Of a stretch of DNA of 64,000 bases, positions 9,343 to 16,930 are shown one piece after another; positions within the stretch are counted from its first letter, which is position 1, and every line of letters begins with the position of its first letter. The stretch comes from Microbacterium sp. LKL04 (lineage in GTDB: Bacteria; Actinomycetota; Actinomycetes; Actinomycetales; Microbacteriaceae): assembly GCF_900102005.1 (NCBI RefSeq), contig NZ_LT627736.1, forward strand, positions 1,984,001 to 2,048,000, in the 5' to 3' direction. The position numbers and the translations under genes were made by a program. The notes beneath the pieces were generated by a model. That model was given only the letters and a program-made list of their open reading frames with translations, was not told where the DNA came from and did no database searches.

Positions 9343-9428
9343 GCGGATGCCATAGACGCCGCGCGACACCCGGCATCCACACCGCTGAACACGGCGTGTT
9401 GCGTCGAAACTATTGCATCGGCGTACAC
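9343..9428. repeat. Palindromic repeat element, copy 1
   Basis: About 86 bp, matched by 9691-9776. The identical core GCCGCGCGACACCCGGCA begins at 9358 here and 9706 in copy 2, and the distal block CGAAACTATTGCATC begins 47 bp later in both. The ends are imperfect inverted repeats (GATGC...CGACAC facing GTGT...TTGCATC). Confidence 0.75.
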
Positions 9429-9493
9429 CGTGCCCGCACACCCGGGCCGGGACGCCCGCGCGCGCATCCGAGCGCGCACGGTCCGCACCCCCT

Positions 9494-9577
9494 CGCCGAA
9501 TCAACACCCCAGGGCCGAATCACCACCCATCGGCCCGCATTCGGCTGGTGACTCGGCACCCGAGTGGTGACTCAGCG
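9494..9577. repeat. Double nested inverted repeat, copy 1
   Basis: Arm order: CGCCGAATCAACACCCC (9494-9510), CCGAATCACCACCC (9515-9528), loop, GCTGGTGACTCGG (9544-9556), GAGTGGTGACTCAGCG (9562-9577). The two left arms face the two right arms as an outer and an inner pair. The same architecture recurs at 22290, 23444 and 23719. Confidence 0.75.
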
Positions 9578-9656
9578 CACGGGCATGCCCGCACGAGTCC
9601 GGCGCGGCACCCGAGTGGTGACTCGGCGCACGGGCAAGCCCTCACGAGTCCGGAGC
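9555..9656. repeat. 51-bp tandem duplication
   Basis: Units 9555-9605 and 9606-9656 differ at four positions by eye. Each unit contains one GAGTGGTGACTC arm of the nested repeat family, so the duplication copied one arm plus 35 bp of neighbouring sequence. Confidence 0.75.
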
Positions 9657-9690
9657 GGCAGGCCGGAGCTCAGACGGCCCCGCACCGACG

Positions 9691-9776
9691 ACGGATGCAA
9701 TGGATGCCGCGCGACACCCGGCATCCACGGCTCAGAACGCGGCGTGTCGCGGCGAAACTATTGCATCCGCGTACAT
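9691..9776. repeat. Palindromic repeat element, copy 2
   Basis: Second copy of the 9343-9428 element, with better symmetry: GGATGCAAT near the left end faces ATTGCATCC near the right end, and GCCGCGCGACAC faces GTGTCGCGGC. Confidence 0.75.
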
Positions 9777-9799
9777 CTGCGCCGCGCGCCCGGCGCGAC

Positions 9800-11524
9800 T
9801 CAGACCTTGTAGCCCTGGTGACGCTGGAAGAGCTTGATGGCCATCGTGAGGGTCTGCAACACCGTGACGACACCGACGATCGGCCAGCCGACCCACAGGA
9901 TCGCGGACTGGGTCACCGGGTCGAGCAGGTTCCAGATGACGGCGATCGCGATCGCGACGATGGCGAGGATGATGAAGGGCGTCCAGTGGCCGAAACTGAC
10001 GCCGCCCTTCTCGGCTCTCGCCTGCAGGGCCCAGTTGTCGACCTTCTTCTTCGAGAGGAAGCGGGTCCACGATCGGATGAAGTGACTGATCCGGATCCAC
10101 ATGAAGATCTCCGCCGGGAACATGAGCATCGCGAATGCGAGGTCGCGTCCGTTGGACTTCTCCATCGCGCGCGCCATGCGGAAGTTCAGGCCCGCGGCCA
10201 CCAGCGGCGGGATCAGCCACCACGGCGAGAAGACGAACGCGTTGATCGACAGCGACGCGATGAGCAGCGTGATGAAGGCCACGCGGACGAAGAAGTTCGT
10301 GAGCATTGAGAACTGCTCGAACCAGCGCAGCCGCAGGTTCGGGTGGAAGGGCTGCCCCTTCGTGTCGCCGCGCTGACCGGGCCACATGAGCTCGATGGCA
10401 CCGTAGGTCCACTTGACCTGCTGGGCGTCATAGCCCTTGAGCGTCGTCATGCCGCCGACGTCCGCCCGCGCGAACGGGCTGATCTTCGTGAGGTAGCCGG
10501 CCGACTTGATCTGCAGTGAGAGCAGTGAGTCCTCGACCTCGGAGTCCTTCACCCACGGGGAGTTCTGGTGGTTCTCCTTCATGATGTCGCGCAGGGCGGT
10601 CGTCGAGAAGATCGAGAACTGCCCGCCGAGCACGGCCATGTTGCGGCCGCGCAGCAGGTTCTGCATGTTGAACGCAGCGAACTGGGTGCGCTGACCGGCG
10701 ATCAGCCACTTGGCGATGAAACCCTTGATGGGCCGGTCGTCGATCGTGTAGATCGCGGAGATTCCGCCGATACGCGAGTCGGCGACGGCCTCGTTCTCGA
10801 GGTACTCGACTGCACGCCGGTCGGCGGTCGTGTCGCCGTCGACGCCGAGCAGGTAGTCGTAGCCCTCGACGAGCGCGTACCCGTAGTTCAGGGCGCCGAC
10901 CTTCTTGTCGGGGTTCTTGCCGATGTCGTGGACGAACACCTCGGTGAACTGCAGACCGAGCTCGGTCTCGACCTCGTGCGGGCCCGAGAACTCCGACGCG
11001 ATCTTCACCGTGTCGTCGGATGTGTTGTTGACCACGATGTGGATCACGTCGGGCACGCGGCTCTGTGCGAGCAGAGACTGGATGACGTCGGCGATCGACT
11101 CGGCCTCGTTGTAGGCCGGGACGATGCACCCGATCGTCGAGCGGTGCACCGACGAGTTCTCGAGCACCGAAGCGAAGTCGTCGGCGAACTCGTCGACGGG
11201 GACGATCTCGCCGGGGCCGGCACCGAAGCCGTCTCGCGCGGGGGCACCCTGCCACGAGCCCTGCGGCGCGGCATCCTGCCACGAACCGGCGGGCTCGGCC
11301 CACGCACCTGCGGGCTGCTGCCACTGCGGCTGAACGGGCTGCGGCTGGACGGGCTGCGGCTGGACGGGCTGCGCAGGCTGCTGCGCCGCGGGCTGCTGCA
11401 CCGCGGCCTGCTGGGCGGCGGGCCACCCCTGCTGCCACTGCGCCGCGTTCGGATCCTGCCACGCTCCAGCCTGGGGCTGTGCGGGCTGCCAACCCTGCGG
11501 GCCGGGGATGTACGGACTTGTCAC
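9800..11524 (-). CDS. Processive family 2 glycosyltransferase, cellulose-synthase-like
   Basis: 574 aa from GTG 11524. This start is chosen because GAGGA lies at proper spacing, while the longer frame would overlap the upstream lipoprotein gene. The first 100 residues are Pro/Gln/Ala/Trp-rich and probably disordered, with QPVQP repeats. The GT-A domain has VPAYNEAE, GVDGDTT (DxD), DSEVEDSLL (ED) and QQVKW in place of the processive QxxRW. About five C-terminal membrane helices follow. This is the layout of hyaluronan/cellulose/poly-GlcNAc synthases; no PilZ domain is present. The product polymer is unknown. It is preceded by two lipoprotein genes on the same strand. Confidence 0.9.
   Translation of the reverse strand: MTSPYIPGPQGWQPAQPQAGAWQDPNAAQWQQGWPAAQQAAVQQPAAQQPAQPVQPQPVQPQPVQPQWQQPAGAWAEPAGSWQDAAPQGSWQGAPARDGFGAGPGEIVPVDEFADDFASVLENSSVHRSTIGCIVPAYNEAESIADVIQSLLAQSRVPDVIHIVVNNTSDDTVKIASEFSGPHEVETELGLQFTEVFVHDIGKNPDKKVGALNYGYALVEGYDYLLGVDGDTTADRRAVEYLENEAVADSRIGGISAIYTIDDRPIKGFIAKWLIAGQRTQFAAFNMQNLLRGRNMAVLGGQFSIFSTTALRDIMKENHQNSPWVKDSEVEDSLLSLQIKSAGYLTKISPFARADVGGMTTLKGYDAQQVKWTYGAIELMWPGQRGDTKGQPFHPNLRLRWFEQFSMLTNFFVRVAFITLLIASLSINAFVFSPWWLIPPLVAAGLNFRMARAMEKSNGRDLAFAMLMFPAEIFMWIRISHFIRSWTRFLSKKKVDNWALQARAEKGGVSFGHWTPFIILAIVAIAIAVIWNLLDPVTQSAILWVGWPIVGVVTVLQTLTMAIKLFQRHQGYKV
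11326..11370 (-). repeat. Three 15-bp tandem repeats in GT2 N-terminal tail
   Basis: Three copies of GCGGCTGRACGGGCT at 11326, 11341 and 11356, the last two identical. On the minus strand they encode the QPVQP tract of the disordered N-terminus. The near identity suggests recent slippage. Confidence 0.85.
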
Positions 11525-11544
11525 GTCGGTTCCTCGAACTGGAT

Positions 11545-12378
11545 TCACGGTGTGGTGGGACCGCCGGTACCGCCGGTCGACGTCCAACCGTCAGTTCCCG
11601 TGGTGCCCTGGGAGTCTCCTCCCGACGTGCCGCCGGTTGTTCCCCCCGTGGACTCGTCGGTCTCTGTAACCCGAGGATAGATCGCAATCGGGACAACGGG
11701 GTAGACCGTCTGCTGCGCGAAGGACTTGTCGTCGTTCGCCGTCCCCTCGACCCAGATGTCGAGCGCGAACTGCAGGGTGACGCCGTAGGTGTCCTGCGGC
11801 AGCTGGTTGATCGTCGTCTCGGGGACGAGCAGACCACCCTGGAAGCTGTTGATGAGCAGTCCGCGGTTCGAGCGGATCGTGTCGGTCGGCACGAGCGTGC
11901 GCGGGTCGGCACTGAACTGGAACGGCGAGCTGACCTGGTTGGAGGTCTGCGCGGTCTGCGAGCTGATCGTCACGTTCGACAGGTAGACGCGTCGCTTCTG
12001 CTTGAGGACGGCCTTCTCGTCGACGCGCGTGTCCTTGACGTTGACCGCGAACCCGAAGGTCTTCGAGTTGTCGGCGTACCACTCGCGCGTGCGCTTCGAA
12101 TCGACCGCCCACATGTCGAGGATGATCTGCAGACCATCGGCGACCTCGTAGGTCATCTGCACGGAGCCGTCGTAGGTGAACTGCGAGTCGAACGGCATCT
12201 CGGTCGTGCCCGCGGCGGGCGTCGCGTTCGGCGCGGGCACCGCCTGAGCGTCGTCCTGTGTGCCGGAGATCCCGTTGAACGCCTCGACGATCTGCGAGCA
12301 TCCCGACAACGAGAGTGCGGCCGCGGCTGCCAGGGCGATGACGGCGAGCCGGCGGCGGGCGTGGGGACGGATGGACAT
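11545..12378 (-). CDS. Exported lipoprotein of the polysaccharide locus
   Basis: 277 aa from ATG 12378, which has GAGG upstream; the longer frame adds 24 residues that break the signal peptide. Signal peptide with lipobox LSGC, so the Cys is lipidated. A beta-rich domain of about 200 residues is followed by a Gly/Thr/Ser-rich C-terminal tail. No known family was recognised. The C-terminal core (YGVTLQFALDIWVEG) resembles YVTLQFTYDFLVQ of the next lipoprotein upstream (12565), so the two are paralogues. It ends 20 bp before the GT2 start, suggesting co-transcription and a role at the cell face of polymer export. Confidence 0.85.
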   Translation of the reverse strand: MSIRPHARRRLAVIALAAAAALSLSGCSQIVEAFNGISGTQDDAQAVPAPNATPAAGTTEMPFDSQFTYDGSVQMTYEVADGLQIILDMWAVDSKRTREWYADNSKTFGFAVNVKDTRVDEKAVLKQKRRVYLSNVTISSQTAQTSNQVSSPFQFSADPRTLVPTDTIRSNRGLLINSFQGGLLVPETTINQLPQDTYGVTLQFALDIWVEGTANDDKSFAQQTVYPVVPIAIYPRVTETDESTGGTTGGTSGGDSQGTTGTDGWTSTGGTGGPTTP

Positions 12379-12564
12379 GCGCGAACCTCGTTCGGTCTGA
12401 AGGGTGGAGGGCACCGGCGGCGGGGTTCGGGTCGCCGCCGCCGGTGCCACGTCTTCACGGTAGGGGCGCGCGCCGCCCAGAAACCGGGACTTCGGGAACC
12501 CTCGCGACGGCCTTTACCGGATCTTGAGGTTCTTGAGGTTGCGGAACCGCGCCCGCAGAACCGC

Positions 12565-13197
12565 TTAGTCCGAGCCGGATGCCGGCTGCTGCGCGATCGC
12601 CACGGTCACCGTGTCGGTCGCGGTCTGCTTCGCGTACTCGTCGGCTCGGGGCTTGGTCTGCACGAGGAAGTCGTACGTGAACTGGAGCGTCACGTAGGTC
12701 GCGTTCTCGGGCACCTGGCCGACGTTGAAGGTCTGCGAGTAGCTGTACGGCTTGAGCACGAGGTAGCCGTTCTTGACGCTCGCCTGGTCGACCTGCGGGT
12801 CGAGGGCGGGGAACGTCTCTTCAGCGTTGGCGGGGATCGCCAGCATCGTCGCCTTCTGCAGGTAGACCTTCTGCCCGTCATTGGGGGTCACGGTCGTCAC
12901 GAGGGACAGGCTGACCGGTTTGACAGCCGTGGGGGTCCAGCGATCCATGCGCAGCTCGGACCAGTAGTTGACTGCGACGCTCACCGCACCGGCGGTCAGG
13001 TCGCGCTGCGTCGACCCGCTCGACAGGTCGTTCTCGACCGGAGGTGCGACGACGGGCGGCGGAGACGACGATACTGCCGGAGCCGAGGCCGACGGGCTCT
13101 CGCTCGCCCACGGCGCGGGTCCGCATCCCGACAGGGCGACGGCACTGCTCAGCACGACGGCGACTGCGGCCAGACGCACGGTTCTCATCCGCATCAT
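12565..13197 (-). CDS. Exported lipoprotein, paralogue of 11545 gene
   Basis: 210 aa. Signal peptide with lipobox ALSGC. Similar in its second half to the neighbouring lipoprotein but lacking the Gly/Thr tail. An ATG at 13194 is an alternative start. A 186-bp gap separates it from the next lipoprotein start. No known family recognised. It is divergent from the surface-protein gene at 13419, and the 221-bp divergent gap must hold promoters for both directions. Confidence 0.8.
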   Translation of the reverse strand: MMRMRTVRLAAVAVVLSSAVALSGCGPAPWASESPSASAPAVSSSPPPVVAPPVENDLSSGSTQRDLTAGAVSVAVNYWSELRMDRWTPTAVKPVSLSLVTTVTPNDGQKVYLQKATMLAIPANAEETFPALDPQVDQASVKNGYLVLKPYSYSQTFNVGQVPENATYVTLQFTYDFLVQTKPRADEYAKQTATDTVTVAIAQQPASGSD

Positions 13198-13339
13198 GAC
13201 CCCTCCCCGCGGTGCCGACAGTCTACAAGGGCGGATGCCGGGTGCCGATCGCCGGGGATGTGTCGGAGTGAGTCGTTGTTTACCTGATCGAAACCCCGAT
13301 TAGTTGCCGATACTGAGCAAAACCTGAATACTGGCTATG

Positions 13340-13373
13340 TCCAACCAACGAGGGGCGGTCGGTTGGATTTTTT
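13340..13373 (+). terminator. Terminator-like hairpin with T run in a leader region
   Basis: TCCAACC (13340-13346) pairs with GGTTGGA (13361-13367), loop 14 nt, followed by TTTTTT (13368-13373). Six consecutive T are exceptional in this GC-rich DNA. It lies 46 bp upstream of the 13419 start in the plus orientation, with no plus-strand gene before it, so it would act as a leader attenuator or end a short transcript. Confidence 0.55.
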
Positions 13374-13418
13374 GTTGCCGTCCACGCCTCGAACTCACGA
13401 CGACCGAAAGCAGTCACC

Positions 13419-13976
13419 ATGAAGCACAAGATCAGCAAGGCAACGGCGGCTCTCGCTGTCGCCATCGCGGCGGTCTTCGCGGCGCCGGCCGTCGCGAGCG
13501 CCTACCCCGCAGACCCCGTCGTCGTCGACTCGCCGAGCGCCCTGGCTCCCGGCGAGGCCGGCACTGTGACGTTCGACGACTTCGCCGCAGGCGAGACCGT
13601 CGACTTCACCCTGACCGGCTTCAACGCCTCGGGCGCCACCCTGGCTCTCGTCGCGTTCTCCGCTCAGGACTCGCAGACGATCACCAAGGAAGCCAACGCT
13701 CAGGGCGAGGCGGCCGTCACGGTCACCCTTCCCTCCAACGCCCGCGGCACCTACACCCTCGCTGCTGTCGGCCAGGACAGCGGCACCTCGGCATCCACGA
13801 CCATCGCGGTCACCGCGACGGGCGCTGGCGCTGGTGGCGACGGCGGCACTGCACTTCCGAACGCCGGTTTCGACGGTGACGCACTCCTCGGCCTCTGGGT
13901 CGGCGGCGGCGTCCTCGTCCTCGCCGGTGCGAGCATCGCGGTTGCGACCTCGGTGCGCCGCGCACGTCGGGCATAA
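13419..13976 (+). CDS. Exported surface protein with LPNAG sortase-like motif (paralogue B)
   Basis: 185 aa. Signal peptide (residues 1-28, ending VASAY), one beta-rich domain of about 105 residues, Gly/Ala linker, then LPNAG, a hydrophobic helix and the positively charged tail RRARRA. The C-terminus has the layout of a cell-wall sorting signal, with Ala in place of the usual Thr. It has the same length and arrangement as the 5804 gene. No sortase gene is in the window. A strong hairpin terminator follows 20 bp after the stop. Confidence 0.88.
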   Translation: MKHKISKATAALAVAIAAVFAAPAVASAYPADPVVVDSPSALAPGEAGTVTFDDFAAGETVDFTLTGFNASGATLALVAFSAQDSQTITKEANAQGEAAVTVTLPSNARGTYTLAAVGQDSGTSASTTIAVTATGAGAGGDGGTALPNAGFDGDALLGLWVGGGVLVLAGASIAVATSVRRARRA

Positions 13977-13996
13977 GGCACTCGCGAACCATCGCA

Positions 13997-14036
13997 GAAG
14001 AAACTCCCCCGGGCCACGGCCTGGGGGAGTTTCTTC
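13997..14036. terminator. Terminator after surface-protein gene
   Basis: Perfect 14-bp stem GAAGAAACTCCCCC (13997-14010) with its complement at 14023-14036, 12-nt loop. The 3' arm ends TTTCTTC. Placed between the convergent 13419 gene and truA, it can serve both. Confidence 0.85.
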
Positions 14037-14077
14037 GTGTGGGGCGCGCCGCACGGTACAGGCCGTGCGATGCGCGC

Positions 14078-14920
14078 TCAGTCGGTCGACGGGTCGAGCT
14101 CGCGCCGGGCGCGCGTCTGCTCGGCGCGCGTCGCGAGCAGATCGTCCGCCGGGTAGCCGACCGCGGTCAGCGTCAGGCCGCGCGCCGCGAGGACCTTGAT
14201 CTCGTTCGTCCGGGTGAGCTCGTCGCGGATCTCGGCGACGCGGCTCACCTCGATCCGCCCCTCTCCCGCCGCGACGCACGCGCCCACGAGCGCGCGCACC
14301 ATGCTGTGGCAGAACGCATCCGCCTTCACCGACGCGATCAGCGCGCCGGAATCGTCGCGGTGCCAGCCGTACTCGAGCAGGGTCCGGATCGTCGTGGCCT
14401 CCTCGCGCGGCTTGCAGTAGGCGGCGAAGTCGTGGAGTCCGCGGAGGCTCCGGGCTGCGGCATCCATCGCTGCGACGTCGAGGGATGCCGGGACCCAGGT
14501 CGTCCGCCCGCGCTCCAGCGGATCGTAGCCCGTCACGCGGTCGGCGACCCGGTAGGCGTAGCGACGCCAGACCGCCGAGAACCGCGCATCGAACCCCTCG
14601 GGGGCGACGTCGACGCGGTGCACGAACACGTCCGGGTACGGCCCGAGCACACCGTTCAGGCGCGCGGCGAGCGCCGCCGGCTCGGGGCGACGGCCCGACA
14701 GGAGGCGACGCTCCTGACCCTCGGTGAGGTCGAGGTGGGCGACCTGCGCGGATGCGTGCACACCGGCATCCGTCCGTCCTGCGACGACCAGCCGCGGATC
14801 CCCGCCGAGGATGCGGGCGATCGCCGCTTCGAGCGTGCCCTGCACGGTTCGAAGGCCCGGCTGCCGCGCCCAACCCCGGAAGTCGGTGCCGTCATAGGCG
14901 AGGTCGATCCGCAGGCGCAC
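14078..14920 (-). CDS. truA: tRNA pseudouridine(38-40) synthase
   Basis: 280 aa. Converts uridines 38-40 of the tRNA anticodon stem to pseudouridine. The catalytic Asp lies in AGRTDAGVHA, and the N-terminal DLAYDGTDFRGWARQP and the FxAYCKP segment are typical. In many actinobacteria truA directly follows rplQ; here it is separated from it by four genes. The ATG at 14920 lacks a strong ribosome site. The PfkB kinase gene lies 22 bp upstream on the same strand, so the two may share a transcript. Confidence 0.96.
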   Translation of the reverse strand: MRLRIDLAYDGTDFRGWARQPGLRTVQGTLEAAIARILGGDPRLVVAGRTDAGVHASAQVAHLDLTEGQERRLLSGRRPEPAALAARLNGVLGPYPDVFVHRVDVAPEGFDARFSAVWRRYAYRVADRVTGYDPLERGRTTWVPASLDVAAMDAAARSLRGLHDFAAYCKPREEATTIRTLLEYGWHRDDSGALIASVKADAFCHSMVRALVGACVAAGEGRIEVSRVAEIRDELTRTNEIKVLAARGLTLTAVGYPADDLLATRAEQTRARRELDPSTD

Positions 14921-14942
14921 GATGCCAGCCTATCCGCGGCCG

Positions 14943-15848
14943 TCAGAGCGCCGCGTCGACCTCGGCCCGCGTGGGCGGGTTCGCGCCGGGACGCGAGACG
15001 GTGATGCCCGCCGTCACGACCGCGCGGCGGAGCGCCCGGTGCAGGGCATCGGCGTCGCCGCTCAGGAGCCGTGCGTCGTCGACGAGGCTCGTGATGAGGC
15101 TCGCCATGAACGCATCGCCCGCACCGATCGTGTCGGCCACGTCGACGCGCAGCGGTGCGACCTCGACGTGTCCCGACGCTCCGAGCGCCTGTGCGCCCTC
15201 GCCGCCGCGCGTCATGACGACGATCTGCGGCCCGAGCGCCGCGATGGTCTCGAGCACCTGCGCGGCGGGCACACCGGGGTAGAGCGCCTCGGCATCCTCA
15301 TCGCTCAGCTTGACGAGTGTCGCCGCCGCGAACGCTCGCTCGGCGACCGGTCGCGGGTCGTCGCCGACGAGGGCCGGACGTACGTTGGGGTCGACCGTGA
15401 CCACCCGGCCCGCGTCGCGGGCGCGTTCGAGGGTCGCGAGCGCGACCTCTCCCCCGGGTTGCAGGAACAGAGCGATCGACCCGGAGTGGACGACGGATGC
15501 CGCCCCTGCCGCCGCCTCGGCCGCCGCAGCGTCGAGCTTCCACACGATGTCGAAGTCATACTCGGCCGAGCCGTCGGGGCGCAGCCGGGCGCGCGCGGTG
15601 GAGGTCGCGGCATCCGTCCACGACGACGCATGGATCCCGGCACCGGACGCCGTCACCTGGTCTGCGATCCGGCGGCCGCGGTCGTCCCGACCGAGTCGGG
15701 TGAGCAGCGAGGCCGACACCCCCTGCCGGGCGATGCCGACAGCGACGTTCGCCGGGCTCCCGCCGACGTGCTCCGCGTCCGCGCCATCCCGCTCGACGAT
15801 GTCGATCAGCGCTTCGCCGACGACGAGGACGGTGTCCGTGTGGGTCAT
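14943..15848 (-). CDS. PfkB-family sugar kinase (fructokinase-like)
   Basis: 301 aa. Signature 1 is seen in GGSPANVAVGIARQG near residue 29, and signature 2 in DTIGAGDAF with the catalytic Asp. VDPNVRP is typical of fructokinase/ribokinase members. It phosphorylates a sugar or nucleoside with ATP; the substrate is not resolved. No transporter or regulator is adjacent, and truA follows closely on the same strand. Confidence 0.92.
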   Translation of the reverse strand: MTHTDTVLVVGEALIDIVERDGADAEHVGGSPANVAVGIARQGVSASLLTRLGRDDRGRRIADQVTASGAGIHASSWTDAATSTARARLRPDGSAEYDFDIVWKLDAAAAEAAAGAASVVHSGSIALFLQPGGEVALATLERARDAGRVVTVDPNVRPALVGDDPRPVAERAFAAATLVKLSDEDAEALYPGVPAAQVLETIAALGPQIVVMTRGGEGAQALGASGHVEVAPLRVDVADTIGAGDAFMASLITSLVDDARLLSGDADALHRALRRAVVTAGITVSRPGANPPTRAEVDAAL

Positions 15849-15890
15849 GCCCTCACTTTCGCACGACGCACGATGCCGCGCACGTCCGTG

Positions 15891-16733
15891 TCAGCGGACG
15901 ACGGCGGTGACCGTCGGGAGGTGCGACAGGAGTTCCTGACTGATCGACCCGAGCAGGAACCGGGCGAGCGCGCCGCGACCATGCGTCCCCACGACGACCA
16001 TACGAGCGTCGCCGGCGATCCCGGCCAGCACGTGCGAAGGGTGACCGCGCTCGACCCGCCGGACGACACGCAGATCGGGGTAGCGGGCCGACAGCCCGGC
16101 GAGGGAGAGCGCCAAGACCTCTTCCGTCGTCGCCTGCATGTTCGCGAGGTACAGGTCGGGGTAGACCTCCATCGCGTTCCGAGGCGTGTGCACGGGAGTC
16201 CAGACGCTGACCGCGATGAGCGGTTCGCCCAGACGGTCGGCTTCGGATGCCGCGAACTCGATCGCGTGCTCGGACACCTCCGACCCGTCGATGCCGACGA
16301 CCACGCCCATCCCCTCACCCAGGTCGCGGTCGGGGATCACGACGACGGGGCACGTCGCCCCCGCGGCGATCCGGATGCCGTGGACCCCGCGCGCGGGCCC
16401 GGTGCCCGGACCCCGGTAGTCGCTGCCGAGCACGAGGATCGCGGCGTCTTGGGACGCCTCGACGAGCTTCGTGACGGGGTTGCCCGACTCGACCCGCGTC
16501 GACACGGGGATACCGGCATCCGACACCCGCTTCGCCTCGCCGTCGAGCAGCTGCTGGGTCGCGGTCTGCGCCGCCCCGAGGACCTCCGCCTCGCCGATCG
16601 CGCCGATCGCGCCGCCCACGACCGAGATCAGCTCGATCGCCTGCCGCCGCGTCGTCGCACGGGCGATCGCCCAGTCGACTGCCCGCCGCGACACGCGCGC
16701 TCCGGTGACTCCGACGATGATGGTGCCCGCCAT
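15891..16733 (-). CDS. Universal stress protein, tandem UspA domains
   Basis: 280 aa from ATG 16733 (MAGTIIVGVTG); the longer frame only adds an unrelated charged leader. Two UspA domains: residues 1-135 and about 140-280. The second ends with GTHGRGALARFLLGSIS, matching the ATP-binding G-2x-G-9x-G(S/T) pattern; the first has the related GSDYRGPGTGPARG, which is less regular. Two-domain Usps of this size are common in actinobacteria and bind ATP under stress or hypoxia. Confidence 0.92.
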   Translation of the reverse strand: MAGTIIVGVTGARVSRRAVDWAIARATTRRQAIELISVVGGAIGAIGEAEVLGAAQTATQQLLDGEAKRVSDAGIPVSTRVESGNPVTKLVEASQDAAILVLGSDYRGPGTGPARGVHGIRIAAGATCPVVVIPDRDLGEGMGVVVGIDGSEVSEHAIEFAASEADRLGEPLIAVSVWTPVHTPRNAMEVYPDLYLANMQATTEEVLALSLAGLSARYPDLRVVRRVERGHPSHVLAGIAGDARMVVVGTHGRGALARFLLGSISQELLSHLPTVTAVVR

Positions 16734-16930
16734 GATGCCAGCCCTTCCTGGGACGACGCGCCGACCCGATCGCGGTGACGTCTGCGGCGCTCGTGCGTGT
16801 CTCGGTGATGCCAACCTATCCCGCTCGCGAGCGCGCCGGAAGAGACGGACGGCGCTCAGGATCGCTTCGTAGACTGGACGCCGACTTTCGCCCCCCCAGC
16901 CCTCGACCCCCCTCGACGACTGCCCCCGCC

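Larger units (their letters stand above)
9272..9799. other. 528-bp repeat-rich intergenic region between convergent genes
   Basis: No credible coding frame was seen. The region lies between the 3' ends of the response regulator and the GT2 gene. It contains two copies of a hairpin-type repeat (9343-9428 and 9691-9776), one copy of a nested inverted repeat family (9494-9577) and a 51-bp tandem duplication (9555-9656). Confidence 0.8.

Noticed and set aside
9494..9656. CRISPR-like array
   Set aside because: Repeats are nested and inverted, spacers are not unique, and no cas genes are present.
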